A DNA stretch of 64,000 bases from Neckera pumila. Its lineage: Eukaryota; Streptophyta; Bryopsida; Hypnales; Neckeraceae. The stretch spans positions 23,233,660-23,297,659 of the forward strand of contig OZ018414.1 in the NCBI GenBank assembly GCA_963969595.1, in the 5' to 3' direction. The notes beneath the pieces were generated by a model. That model searched no databases. It worked only from the letters and a program-made list of their open reading frames with translations, and had not been told where the DNA came from. Made by a program: the position numbers and the translations under genes. Positions 23,781-34,904 of this stretch are shown in pieces (position 1 is the stretch's first letter; every line of letters begins with the position of its first letter).

Positions 23781-26375
23781 TCAAAGTTTACTATCCAAAA
23801 ATTAAAGGACAAAAAATCCTTAGAGGAGATTTAATCACTTAGTGTTTTGTTTCTAAGACATCTTGGGTGATTAATCACTCTTGGTGTTCAAAAATATTCC
23901 AAGAAAAAGTAACCAATGAGTGATCAATTTCCACCAATTGGGAAAGTTGAGAGTCCAAGGGAGAAAAAAGATCAAAACAAATTCAAAGGACAAGGAGTGC
24001 TGAACTGCCCAACAGGATCAGAACAAGGAGGTTGGGACAAGGAGTGCTGGACTACACTAGCAAAGTCAAGACAAGGAGTGCTGGATCACCTCAAAAGGAT
24101 GCCTCGTCACCCACCCCGTCATTCTAGAGCCAGAGGTCACAACCAATCGTGCCTTGCCACGTGGCGGCGGCTGGGAGATCGGGACCGGTTCGGTTGTGTG
24201 AGCAAAGGGGCCTCTCCTAAGGCTCCAATCTGACCAAGGCCCTGGGCCGACTCTAGTCTGGTCCAGGCTCCATGACCCCATGCCAACTCCAGTCTAGTTT
24301 AGGCTCCAAAGCCCCAAGCCAACTCCAGTCTAGTCCAGGCTCCGAAGCCTGCCGAACTGGCCTGTTCACTTGGGTTTCTTTCTTTGTGAACTGACTAGTT
24401 TTTTCTTCCTCCTTCAAAAGAGACAAAAAAAAATTAATTGTATCCTTCAAGACTAATCTTGCCTTTGGGGAAAGAAAAGATAGTAGAAATTATCATAAAA
24501 ATTTAGAGAATTTTAAAAAAGGATAGAAGAGGATAGAAGAAGAGAGGAAAGGTTAGAAGATGGATACATAGAAATTAGAATAAAATAGCAAAACCATTAG
24601 ATAAGGAAGGGAAGGCGGAAACTCTAAAACTCCATAGCCAATAAGCAAAAAACAATTAGTGAGGAATGGGAAGATTAGGTGAAAATCTTGGAGAACCAAG
24701 TTAGAACTATAAAACCTTTGGGTAGAATAATAATTGACCAAGATAGGATAGGAGTTGAGAAGTCAATTATTGTTTAGAAGTTGGAAGTCATTCATATGTA
24801 ACCTACTAAGCCACCCTTTCCTTCAAAATTTGTTTGCATAAAAAATGTATTTGCATTCAAATCAATCAACTTCAATCATTAAGGTAACCACACCTCAAGA
24901 CATCCAAATTAGCAATTTAGCATAGTTAATTGCCATTCTTATATTGAAAATGTCTTTGTGGAGTCTTATATAGTGGCAGTCAAAAAGGAGATTGTAGATT
25001 ATCTCATAATGAATTTTTTTACAGACCCTAAGAATAATTATGAATTTTCATAGTACAAAATACAAGTGTTTTTAAAACCCGATACTAAATTCTCATGAAT
25101 AGTGGGAGTATATTTTGGGCAAGAATCTATAGGGATCAGTTCTAGAAAGGGATGTCAATTAGATGCTATTACCTTCCTAGCCTATCCACGCATATGAAAA
25201 ATGACATTATCCATTTAGTGCTAGCCTACACAACCCCAACCTTTGATCCTTGATTTTGTTTTGGACTGTCCTACCTTGAAGCACTTGTTGTGTTTTACGC
25301 TAAGTGTAGTCGTTTCATTATGTCATTTGGATATGTCAAATGGGATAATTTAGTATTCTTTTTGGTCGTGCAATTATTCCAATAAGTAATAGGAGTACCT
25401 TACGTAGGTCAATTTGGATCATATCTAAAATTTTAGAAATTCTACAACTATTTCTGAAAATCTGGAATAATTTGATTGTTGCTAATTTCAAATATTCAAA
25501 AATTATTCATGGGAAAATTTAGAAAAAAGAACACATTTACGCATGAATAGAAGATATCAATCCAAAATTAGAAGTGTCTAAAAATTAGAAAAAACAAAGT
25601 GCCGAACGTCAAGAAATCCAAATCAAGCTGCCGAATTGGTAAACTACAAAATTAAGCTATTTTGGCAGCAAGGTGCCGAAACTAACCCACAGTATACAAT
25701 ATACAGTAGTTACAATATACAGCATACAATAGTTACACCTTCTCTAAGAATAAAACTTCTATGATGAATGAGAAGTTGTGGAGAAAAAAGAGGAGCCAAT
25801 AGGGGCTCATTCTCCATGAAGAAGACACTCCTTTTGAGAATGGAGAATAGAGAGTAGAGGGAAATGAAGTGAAGTAGAGAGAATCCCGTTCTTGATCTTC
25901 ATAGAATAGCCCATTTTTCACCTCTAGAGGAAAGTAAGGTGTGTTACACTATCTCTTATGATTACAGAAGATGGTGCTTAAATCCCCCCCCCCCTCAATC
26001 TAGAGTTCAAAAATTCACAAGTTAAAAAATAAATAAATTCCCTTCATTCTTCCAACAAAGTTGATCTTAAAAAATACGAAATACAAATATTGATACAAAT
26101 ATGAATATTGGTACGGATATTAGTATGGACATGGGTACGTATATAGGAAGATTTTGCAAAATATGATACTATACAACTATGGATATGGGTTCAAGATATG
26201 GATACAATGTTGTATAGATATGAATATAGATTCAAGATATAGATATGGTACAGATACAAGATACAAGATACAGTCAAATGGACATATCCATATTGTTTGG
26301 AATTGTGAAGTGCTCCCTCAAATTCAAATAGGAGGAGGGGGTGGAAGGATGATAATAAAAAAAATTAATCACAAA
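23781..26375. other. Gene-free stretch with G+C-richer block
   Basis: The block at 24000-24350 is richer in G+C and repeats agtctagtccaggctcc-type words three times; related words recur near 60110-60200. The region 25400-25640 resembles 59440-59640, sharing the words acacatttacgcatgaatag and atcaatccaaaatta, so a dispersed repeat is present. A C-run lies near 25985. At 26080-26290 there are degenerate gatata/gataca repeats. No gene is seen. Confidence 0.45.
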
Positions 26376-26640
26376 ATGGGAGAGGGGGGATAATAAGAAA
26401 TAAAAACTTAATGGGGTTTTTTGAGTGAATGGAGGGGGGTAATAAAAAAAATTCTTAATGGAGGTCTTTTGAGTGAATGGAAGGGGGTAATAAAAAAAAT
26501 TCTTAATGGGGGTCTTTTGAGTGAATGGAGGGGGGTAATGAAAAAAAAATTCTTAATGGGGGTCTTTTGAGTGGATGGAGGGAGGTAATAAAAAATAAAA
26601 ATAAAAATCTTAATGCGGGTCTTTTGAGTGAATAGATGAG
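26376..26640. repeat. Tandem repeat, about 50-bp unit, five copies
   Basis: The unit is ggggtaataaaaaaaattct plus taatgggggtcttttgagtg plus aatggag. Five near-identical copies follow one another with small changes in the A-run length. The array ends near 26640 at ttgagtgaatagatgagg. Confidence 0.85.
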
Positions 26641-26932
26641 GGTGCAGTAATTGAAATGCACCTCAACCTCACTATCCACTCAAAAGACAACCTATAATTT
26701 CTTTATAGAAAAAGGCTCATGTTGGCTCTTACTTTCACTTTATACCTTCTTCATAGAGAAAGGCTCATCCTATTGGTTCCTATTTTCACTTTATACCTTC
26801 TCATTCTTCACAGAAATTTCATTCTTGAAGAAGGTGTGCTGACTGCCCCTAATTAGTAAAAATTCAAAAAAAGAAATCATATGTTACAAAAAGGTAAATT
26901 GCAAAAAAGAAACCATACGTTAGAAAAAGGTA

Positions 26933-27467
26933 CAGTGGCTCACATAAATATTTGTACACTTCAAAAATTGCCATAATTAATTGAAAAAATAGATTTTCCC
27001 AGCAAATTTTGGACAAGTTGAAGTTTAAGTAACATACTTGTATAAAATGATTTTTCAAAATTTTAAAAAGACTTTTTGATATTTTCTATAATTTAATCAA
27101 ATTTATTAGTGAAAAAAACCTTTTATTAAAGGTAAATTTTTTAAAGATTTTTTCAGTATTTGGAATAATATTTCATTCAATAAAATTTCAAAGTTTGAAA
27201 AATTCCTACCAAAAAATTCTAAAAAGAATTCTCATACCAAATACTGAAAAATCTTTTAAAAAATTTACTTTTTATAAAAGATTTTTTTCACTAATAAATT
27301 TGATTAAATTATAGAAAATATCAAAAAGATTTTTGAAAATTTTGAAAAATCATTTTATACAAGTATGTTACGTAAACTTCAACATGTCCAAACTTCGTTG
27401 GGAAAATCTAATGTTTCAATTAGTTATGACAATTTCTAAAATATACGAATACTTATGCGAGCCACTG
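26933..27467. mobile_element. Tc1/mariner-like long-TIR element, 535 bp
   Basis: The element starts CAGTGGCTCACATAAATATT and its reverse complement starts CAGTGGCTCGCATAAGTATT. It is flanked by TA at 26931-26932 and at 27468-27469, the duplication made by Tc1/mariner transposases. The two halves are inverted copies over about 240 bp each, roughly 90% identical by eye, including the words acatacttgtataaaatgat and ttagtgaaaaaa. No transposase frame remains. The CAGTGGCTC end is more like Tc1-type elements than plant Stowaway MITEs, whose ends begin CTCCCTCCG. It lies 40 bp downstream of the tRNA-Trp gene. Confidence 0.8.
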
Positions 27468-27507
27468 TAAGTTGCAAAAGTGAACTCAGGGTATATAATC
27501 GGGGTAT

Positions 27508-27579
27508 TGAACCCGACGTGAATCGAACACGCAACCTTCTGATCTGGAGTCAGACGCGCTACCATTGCGCCACGGATCC
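27508..27579 (-). tRNA. tRNA-Trp (CCA)
   Basis: The minus strand folds into a complete 72-nt cloverleaf. The 7-bp acceptor stem pairs GGATCCG with CGGGTTC (two G-U pairs). The D-arm is GCGCAATGGTAGCGC, the anticodon arm TCTGACTCCAGATCAGA carries anticodon CCA, the T-arm contains GTTCGATTC, and the discriminator is A. The internal promoter boxes A (TGGCGCAATGG) and B (GTTCGATTC) are present. A TTTT run about 25-30 nt past the 3' end can serve as the RNA polymerase III terminator. There is no intron. The 3' CCA is not encoded, as expected for a nuclear tRNA. It looks functional and matches the usual plant nuclear tRNA-Trp. Confidence 0.96.
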
Positions 27580-27696
27580 GAGCTCACAGAAATTTGTATC
27601 CGAGGGACAAATATAAAGAAACAGAACCAGCATAGATTTACCTACTGCATAACACGACTTTCTTCAGTTGTAGTGAGAACATTATGATGCCTAGAT

Positions 27697-28480
27697 TTAA
27701 GACTCGAAGACTTTAGAGTTTTTCAGGGAAGATCCATGAGTCGAAGCACAAGGAACCCACCACTCTTGGAAGTGAGAGAAACGTGTAATAAACCAAGTGA
27801 AAGCTAGTTCGTGGTCATTCCAATACCATGTGACAACAAAACCATTACCACAGGTTACGAATGCAAACACTACAAATGTGTACAACACTGTTGTCCATAC
27901 TCCCAGCACAAGGAAACATTTGGTACAGAAACATTTTGCTTTGTTATGAATCCTCATTTCCTAAAAGAGGAGTCCCGGAGATAATACAGAAAAGCGAAAC
28001 TTATACGATATTTTCCAGGAACATGAGTGCTAAGGTGTCTAAATCCAGAAAAAAAATACATCACATTCTCTCCAGATCATTGCATTGGACACACAGTTGA
28101 GTCCAATATTCTCCCCAAGGAAATCCAAAGCTCAGGGTCAGGAGCGCCACGACTGGAGCAAGATTACCAAGGTGCAGTGTCTCCGAATACTCCTCCACGT
28201 CGCCACAATGATAGATACACCTCTCATTGCAACAAAGCCCGCTGCTATGGTTTTACACAATCTCCGCCAACCCACACGTCACTATCCGTTATCTTAACAT
28301 TATACACGGTGGATTGAGAGAAAACCCTTCTCCAACATACTTCTGGAGCTGCTGCGGAAGCCGAGTCCATAGAATGCCTGCTCATCAATGGAAGAGTTTC
28401 TAGCTAGAACTGTTTAGTATGTATGATCAACTGAAAGAACTTGCCACAAAACAGATGCCATAGCTGAACAAAGTCCGGTT
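27697..28480 (-). other. Unrecognised exon-like frames downstream of BET5
   Basis: On the minus strand, a frame from about 27962 to 27700 follows a good acceptor (cctcttttag) and encodes about 87 residues with a hydrophobic segment (VLGVWTTVLYTFVVFAFV), several Cys and a WW pair. Further upstream, a frame around 28380-28260 encodes MDSASAAAPEVCWRRVFS, and another around 28240-28090 contains CIYHCGDVEEYSE and LCVQC. These are in different frames with no obvious splice sites joining them. They could be a decayed gene, or the 3' untranslated region of BET5 with chance frames. Confidence 0.25.
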
Positions 28481-28641
28481 GAACCCAATGCCTTGTTAAA
28501 GTATTGATTCAAAACGTCCATTATCAAGTTCTAAATAAGCAGACCTAATCATATATACTAATTCAAAAAGGACCGTATCCACACAGGGTGTCACCACTTG
28601 CTCTACAACCAGAAGAGTGTAAGAAGACTTACCCAGATGAA

Positions 28642-29028
28642 CTACTGCAAAGTCTTCACATACTGATCTAAAGTTGCGTTGAAAAGCTCGCACGTGCAAT
28701 TACAGCAAAATTACATTACATAGAAAAAAGGAGAGCAGCGTGGCATATGCGAGTGTCACTACCTTCACAAGCAAAGTAAATCTAGTTACTCAGGAAGAAG
28801 TTCAAAATGCACCAGCCTCTCCTAGGATGAACATCACGTAACACATCCACAAAAACTGTCACAAGTGTTGCTCAGAATGGTAAATATTCAATCACCGAGG
28901 ACTCACTTGAGGGTTTTTCCAGGCGTATACAAAGGATTCTTTACTACATACTCCACATAGATGTTGTTGTAGATGAATTTCATAGCCTCTCGAAGATCAC
29001 CCATCCTCGTATCCGTAACCAATATGAG
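28642..29028 (-). CDS. TRAPP complex subunit 1 (BET5), last two exons, partial
   Basis: TRAPPC1/BET5 is a small longin-fold subunit of the TRAPP tethering complex, which activates Rab1-type GTPases in ER-Golgi traffic. Exon 28907-29028 follows a tctgcag acceptor and reads LILVTDTRMGDLREAMKFIY then NNIYVEYVVKNPLYTPG. Exon 28642-28693 reads CELFNATLDQYVKTLQ and a TAG. The order T-x-R-x-G-D-L-R-E, then Y-V-E-Y-V-V-K-N-P, then E-L-F and L-D-x-Y-V is diagnostic for BET5. Together they give 57 C-terminal residues. The first half of the protein is not seen up to the VOC gene or beyond; its exons may lie far upstream or be lost. The intron 28694-28906 starts GTGAGT but ends GCAC where AG is expected. 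The only nearby AG would put a stop five codons later and destroy the conserved end. So this is either a non-canonical intron or a pseudogene. Confidence 0.8.
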
Positions 29029-30663
29029 CTGCAGACAGGACATGAAGACTATCAATCTATTTATTTGGGGTATCAACAGTCACAAAAACACAAAATAGTA
29101 ACAAAATAACGTAGAGTGATAAAAGACTTCAAGCAGTGCAAATTAACCCTACATTACTGGGATTACATGGCCCTAACCAAATTCATCATCTTGTGGAAAG
29201 CTATAAATCATACAAGGCTAAATGCCAAATCACCTGACTCAATGTGGATTAAGCATGATAGTACAATTACTTTGGCAAAAGCTAGTTAAAATCAGGAGAT
29301 ATCTATTTTACAAGACTTGGGCATGCGATTCTTCTCATTGAACCCTTCATAGAGGATGATTTTGTTACTGAATCGGGTGCTCCTCAATATGAAAGGTGCA
29401 TATGGATGTTTCCTATACATGTATGCAATCAAATTTAAAAAATTCATCACCAACTGTTTTCAATCAATTATCATGTAAAATCACAAAATTGGACTTTAAA
29501 AATTCACCAAAAATGAAGTTTTGCTTTTTTGAAACCAAAATTTGGTATGCTTGCTTGGAATTTTGCAAGAATCAAATATTAAACATGCAAGATAAAAATA
29601 ATAATAAAATTTTATATTATGTAAAGTTTTTTGGAATGGCAGAATGGGGTGGACGATTCAGACTTGCTGGGTACTGTACTGTACAGATTTCTCTACCTTA
29701 GCGACATTTAGACCTGTAACACTTCGAATGCAATGATGTTTGTAAGCTAAAAAAAGCCCTGCCCTGGGCCTTTAGGGGTTAATGGCGGCGCTTGAGCTTT
29801 CCATACCCTACTTCGTTCTTGAGCACTTATTTTTCAACAATGCCAACAGGGGAAACTTATTGCTCGTGAACGAAGTGGGTCATGCTATTGTCCTTGAGAC
29901 AGTGGTGGTGTTGATGCAAGTGCATCTCCGTTTGAAAGCTGTGGAAGCTTATTAATTATATGATAAATGGACTCTTGATCCAGTCTATACAGTATACAGT
30001 ATACCTTCAGTTTCCGCTTCAGTTAGTTCAGTCTCTAGATCGATGTTGATCGTCTTCTAAAGCATGCAAACGGCAGTTTTTTTTCATATGCACCAATTGA
30101 TGACAGTGTTGGAACTTGGTGATCGCTTGCTTTTCTGACTCAGTGTCTGCAATTGCATATTCACGGAATGCACGTATACACCTCGTTTTAACAGTATCTT
30201 CGTCTACGGATAGATATAATTACTCGTAGCCACCGTCAGTGCTTCTGCACGCCTCAGAGTGCGTTTCTTATGAATGCTGCATCAAGCGTTTCTAGACTGT
30301 TTCGTGAGTGGTGGTGAGGTCATCTTGGTCGAACACTCTATAAACACTAGAGCATAATTCTTATCCCCCATTAGACAAACACAAATCTTTATTGCTCCAA
30401 CTGCTATGGCTAGTGTGACCCCTACATGAGGTACAAGCATAAGTCTGAGCAACAACTGCATCACCTAATTGCATGATATGTACGACATGCATATTACATG
30501 TTTGCCAGTACTATTACAACTAAAGCTCTGAGCTTTCCATATCAGATTTGCAAATAATGAACATGTTTCCAATTACCATCATCCATGCTGTGGTAACAAT
30601 TTCAGACGTACACAGTATCACTCCATGTGTGAGATTACTTCACAACAGCAACGAGGGTATTGT
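29029..30663. other. Intergenic or intronic, no further BET5 exon found
   Basis: I searched the minus strand for the N-terminal BET5 motifs (an initial MYIFNR-like start and an S-F-R-T-N-T-Y-K block) and did not find them. At 29765-29781 the sequence ggcctttaggggttaa equals the right terminus of the TTAA family. A ttaaccc at 29146-29152 might be the left end of the same insertion, but the rest of the end does not match well. Confidence 0.4.
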
Positions 30664-32587
30664 CTACTTCGGTAAATCCCAGTTGCCAATCTCCAAACCA
30701 TTACCTGCAATGAATTTTTCATACATCATTAGAGTGGAAAATAAGCTAAAGCAATGCTAAGACGACTTGGCTGGTTTGAATCGAAGGACCGACCCAGCTC
30801 AACATGAAAGGAGATCTTATAATTGTAACCTTCTCAAATGTCGAAGCTGCTAAAGAAAGCATCATCTTTAATTGATTTTGTCTATGGTGCTGATTCAACT
30901 GACACTTCAGCTACTTCATTGATTGTCCATAGATTGCATTCTCGAAGCAGGCTTACCATCAGGATCGAAGAAAAAGCATTGCTTCACTTTGCCTTCCTGT
31001 TGCGTCTTTTCAAAGTATTTGATGTCTTTTCTCTGGCACAGGAAGATAGAGACTCCGAAGGTAAGAAAATGTAAAAAATACAGAAATCAGCAATTCCATA
31101 ATCAGCGAAAGAGCACAAAAGGGTTCTGAAGGGAAAAAAATCAATGTAAAACCTATTTCTGGCATCATCCATTTCAAGAAGTTATAGAAACACTCTTTCG
31201 CTAACGCTATCAAACTTTGAATGGAATCCAATTTGGATCCCCGTCAGTAATATGCTTGTGATAAGAGGACAAACTAGAGAACGAGAGAAGGATCAAACTG
31301 AGCCCAACTTTTGAGAGTGCATGTCAAATCATGGGCTATATAATGTTAGAATATAATGCTTTGAGGGATTCAACTCGGTGCTGTTTTGACATAACCAGTG
31401 CATTCATTCTATGTCCAAGAACATCAGACTATAAATATAGTAAGGATTGCAAATTCTTCGATCATGAAAAATTTCTTCAAATTCTGAGAGTTTCTTCCAT
31501 ACATGTAGACTTTATTCCAGTAAAAAGTAAATAGTAGTTCACACAGTAATTGCACAGTAATTGGTGAAACTTTCGTAGCCACCATGTCTACATAGGAAAG
31601 TTGAGCACAGCAGTGCAGTGTAATACCTTCAAAGTATCGATGGCAGCATCGTAATCAGATACGCGGAATGACAAATGAGGTCCCCGCCACAAAGCACTCA
31701 CATCAGCACTGCAACACACGATGATGCACATTCAATTTGGAGAATTAAGAACATGGATTGCAGAATCCTTGAAAAATCATCATTTCTAACACTACAGATA
31801 AGTGAAAACCAAGCTTTGTTAGTAAAAATAGACTCTCTAGAACTTATTGACGACATCATATATGTAACATAAAATCGGAGGTCTGTGCCCGATCATTGTG
31901 ACAACAGTGTGCCCCTATAAATCACAAAGAAGACTCTCTTTGCAATGTTATCTAGAAGTTCCGGACACAGACTAGTAAAACTCCAAAACCCTGTTCAACA
32001 GCAATAGACTCATGGACGAAACATAGTCACCAGTAACATACTCGGCGTCACTGGGCACGACAAAAGGGCTCTCCGGCAACCGTGACTTCGGGTCTCGCTC
32101 AACCACATGCAACTGATATATTGGCGGCAAGCGCAGCCAAGTTACATTGAAATCTCCAAACGACTGAGGCGTTTCCAACTTCTGAAACCCAAGCACCTAA
32201 TAACCAAGAATAACAATTGCAGTAAGTCAGCCAGTCCAATATTGTGTATAACCAGAATGATCCAGAGTCCTCAACATGCACGTACTCAGAGCTTCTACAT
32301 TTTCAACAATGCTAAATTACTTCCGCATGATGCTTAATCATCTCTTAGCTATCACCTTAACCTACAAATCACACCCCAATTGTATAAGGAACGAATCAAC
32401 ACCAATTACAAAATTGGATAACAAACAACCTCAACTTGCAAATATCACAACTGAATCCACCATACATAACATTCTATAACCCCAACGTGCACACCTTCTG
32501 GTAAAACTCCACCATACGATTAACGTCGGAGGTTTCGCGAGCCACATGATGCAGGTGGACGCCCTGAAACGGCGACACGTCCGCCAT
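30664..32587 (-). CDS. Glyoxalase I / VOC-superfamily protein, five exons, 148 aa
   Basis: This is a complete spliced gene. Exons on the minus strand are 32495-32587, 32042-32196, 31627-31708, 30957-31032 and 30664-30704. Every intron is GT-AG with consistent phase, and the total of 447 nt ends in TAG. The product starts MADVSPFQGVHLHHVARETS and ends DPDGNGLEIGNWDLPK. It is a single beta-alpha-beta-beta-beta pair typical of the vicinal oxygen chelate fold: the first motif covers residues 11-75 (VLGFQKLET, WLRLPPIYQLHVVERDP) and the second residues 92-143 (GPHLSFRVSDYDAAIDTLK, VKQCFFFDPDGNGLEI). Candidate metal-site residues are His13/14, His94 and Glu140. It resembles the small plant lactoylglutathione-lyase-like proteins rather than the long, fused glyoxalase I enzymes, so detoxification of methylglyoxal is not assured. 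No targeting peptide is obvious, which suggests the cytosol. The start is the first ATG in the frame with good homology. Confidence 0.92.
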
Positions 32588-33477
32588 AGCTACCTCCTCC
32601 CTGTCCATCTCACACACATCACAGCCATTCAAACAAAGAACCCTGACTAATAATCCAATTCTAAAACTCTGACTAGTAAATAAATCCTATTTCAATTCAA
32701 TTAGGTGAGTTTCCTATTGCCAACACCGAGATCAGGGTTTACTACAATTGCATAAATCTTTCGCCATTTCAACTGAAAATCACCTGATTACTAGAAATTC
32801 AGTCCATTCTGAAGCCAATAGTGGCAAGAAAATTCTTACGGATGAGCCCCTGACAAATCCAAGTCCAAAACTCTGACTAACCCAATTTCGATTCAATTGA
32901 GTATATTGCCAACACAGAGATCTCTGTGTTTTTACTACAATTGCAGAAATCATCACCACTTCAACTGACAATCTCGCAATTTCAATTTTAACCAGGAACT
33001 CAGTCCAATTCTGGAGCAATAGTGGGAAGAAATTCTTACGGGTGAGCTCCGAGGACGGAGTTTTCGTGTGCGGAGCTTTCAATCAGACGCGGAAGAGGAG
33101 AACAGGAGGACTGCGACACAAGGAATGTAATGCTGAAAGAGAAAACGAGAATTGATTGCAACAAATTGTAAGACATTGACTCTATGGGTCTCTAGCGTCA
33201 GATTTTTTCGGTGAAAAGAAGGCAAGTGAAGCTTGTGATCGATCGACAGCCATGGAATTGAAGGTACAGCTGCGACAATCCCAATCCCAATCCCAATTCC
33301 AAAGGGAAGGGGAGACTGAAAGTGGAAGAAGTAGAGAGGAGAGTCCACTTGGCAATATGTGGACTCAGCCACGCGGGAGAGACCGTGCTTGGGTTGCATG
33401 GGGGTGCCAAGTGGCGTAAGCCAGGTGGACTGCCCTAAAACCGTCCATGGAAAGGACGGGCCTATGACCACGGAGCA
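32588..33477. promoter_or_regulatory. 5' flank of the VOC gene
   Basis: Upstream of the VOC start the sequence becomes richer in G+C and pyrimidines. It carries repeated short phrases: ttctggagcaatagtgg at 33011 and ttctgaagccaatagtgg at 32807 are a partly duplicated pair, as are cccaatttcgattcaatt (32880) and atttcaattcaatt (32690). It probably holds the promoter, the untranslated leader and perhaps a leader intron. A 130-codon minus-strand frame at 33079-33471 lies here but has no homology I can see. No TATA box can be assigned with confidence. Confidence 0.35.
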
Positions 33478-33722
33478 ATGATGCTAGCATGTGAGTGTAC
33501 GAGATGTGAGCCTACGAGCCTAGAACCTAGCTGTAGGTATGTAACTAAAACCCTTTGAAGGTGTTTATAACAGATGTATCTATAATATAAGTATATTACA
33601 ATATAGAAAAAATATATAACATAGATATCTATAATATAGACACCTATAATCATAGAAAATATTATAATGTTCACTCTTACGTTCACGAGCTCATAGATTC
33701 TATACTCACATGCTAACATTTC
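33478..33722. repeat. Foldback MITE-like element, about 245 bp
   Basis: The left end atgatgctagcatgtgagtg is mirrored by the right end actcacatgctaacat. The interior is A+T-rich with repeated tataatatagacacctataa-type words that pair across the centre. A shorter relative with the same left end lies at 36076-36260. Confidence 0.6.
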
Positions 33723-33747
33723 GATGGACCACAAAGGTGATCGTTAA

Positions 33748-34433
33748 TCCTTAAAGGTTGGGCCCATAACCACTAATTTCAAGCCTCATTGCCCATCACT
33801 ACCATTTTGCAATTAGATATGAATTAAAAATTTTGTATTTATTTTCCAAAGATGAAGTCATATATCTGCTACAAGACACAAATTTCAAATTTGGGGGGAA
33901 AACTTTGAAATTACTGTATTGTAAATTTTTGAAGAAAAAAATGAAGAAAATTTATATCAAATATTTTAAAAACGAAGTTTTCACTATAGATGTATATCAT
34001 AGTATATAAAATCATGATATAAACCAAAAATGAAACAATGAGCAAACCATGGTTATAGGCCTAAAATTCATATTGCTATTAAATATTGAAATTTATAATT
34101 TTCTCAAATTTACAATTGAAGTAGAAACTAAACTTGATATTAGTCGAGCTCAAACTCAAAAACTCAAAAAATATCATTTTTATGGATAAAATTCAAATAA
34201 AGTATTAATAGCAAGAAATGATTCAAATACTCTACAAAAGTGATCTAAGATTCACATCTTCTTTAGAAAAAGTCAACAATACCATAATGAGGGAATTTCT
34301 AATATTATTCACTGAAAATATACTCAAACAGTTTTTAAACAATTGGATGAAAAAAATGTTTTTTCCATCCTATAGACTTTTAAAAGTGTACCCATCTAAA
34401 AGACAAAAAAACGTTTGTAGCATCCTTTAAAGG
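33748..34433. mobile_element. Possible TTAA-flanked element, diverged
   Basis: TTAA at 33744-33747 is followed by TCCTTAAAGG. CCTTTAAAGG precedes TTAA at 34434-34437. The ends resemble those of the TTAA family but begin with T/C rather than CCCC, and the interior is not alike. It may be a related family or a coincidence. Confidence 0.35.
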
Positions 34434-34904
34434 TTAATCCCGGAAGGCCATTGAGGCCAAAAGAATGGCCCATGGATGACTACCATTATTGAATTGTCTA
34501 ATGTTATTGCAGCATGTTAGAAGTAAAATGAGAACTTAAGATTCTTTTTTTCTGTATTTTATGTGCAATATATGAGTAGATTATAAAATTTCAAAATGCT
34601 AAAAATAAATGTACCTAAATCATTTCTAGGCTCTCATGAATAGAAGTTGTACATTTTAGGCAAGAATCTAAAGGGGTTGGTTTCAAAGGAATTACAGATA
34701 GGTGTAATTACCTCAGAAGGCATGAGAGCAAGGAAGTTTAAAAGAAGTACTGAGTATTAACCTTATTTCGAAAGCCAAGTATGTCTAAAAAAATGATTTC
34801 CAAAATCTCAAAATCAAGTCTTGGGTATTTCAAAATACTTTTCAATTTTAATTCCTCTTACTTTACATTGCATCAATAAAATAATTCATTGTTTTGATTC
34901 TTAA

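Noticed and set aside
29146..29781. A sixth full TTAA element bounded by ttaaccc and ggcctttaggggttaa
   Set aside because: Only the right end matches the family; the left candidate lacks the CCCCTAAAGG continuation and the interior does not align.
33079..33471. 130-codon minus-strand frame upstream of the VOC gene
   Set aside because: No recognisable domain, runs over simple GIGIGIG repeats, and lies in the probable leader/promoter region; overlapping frames are also open.
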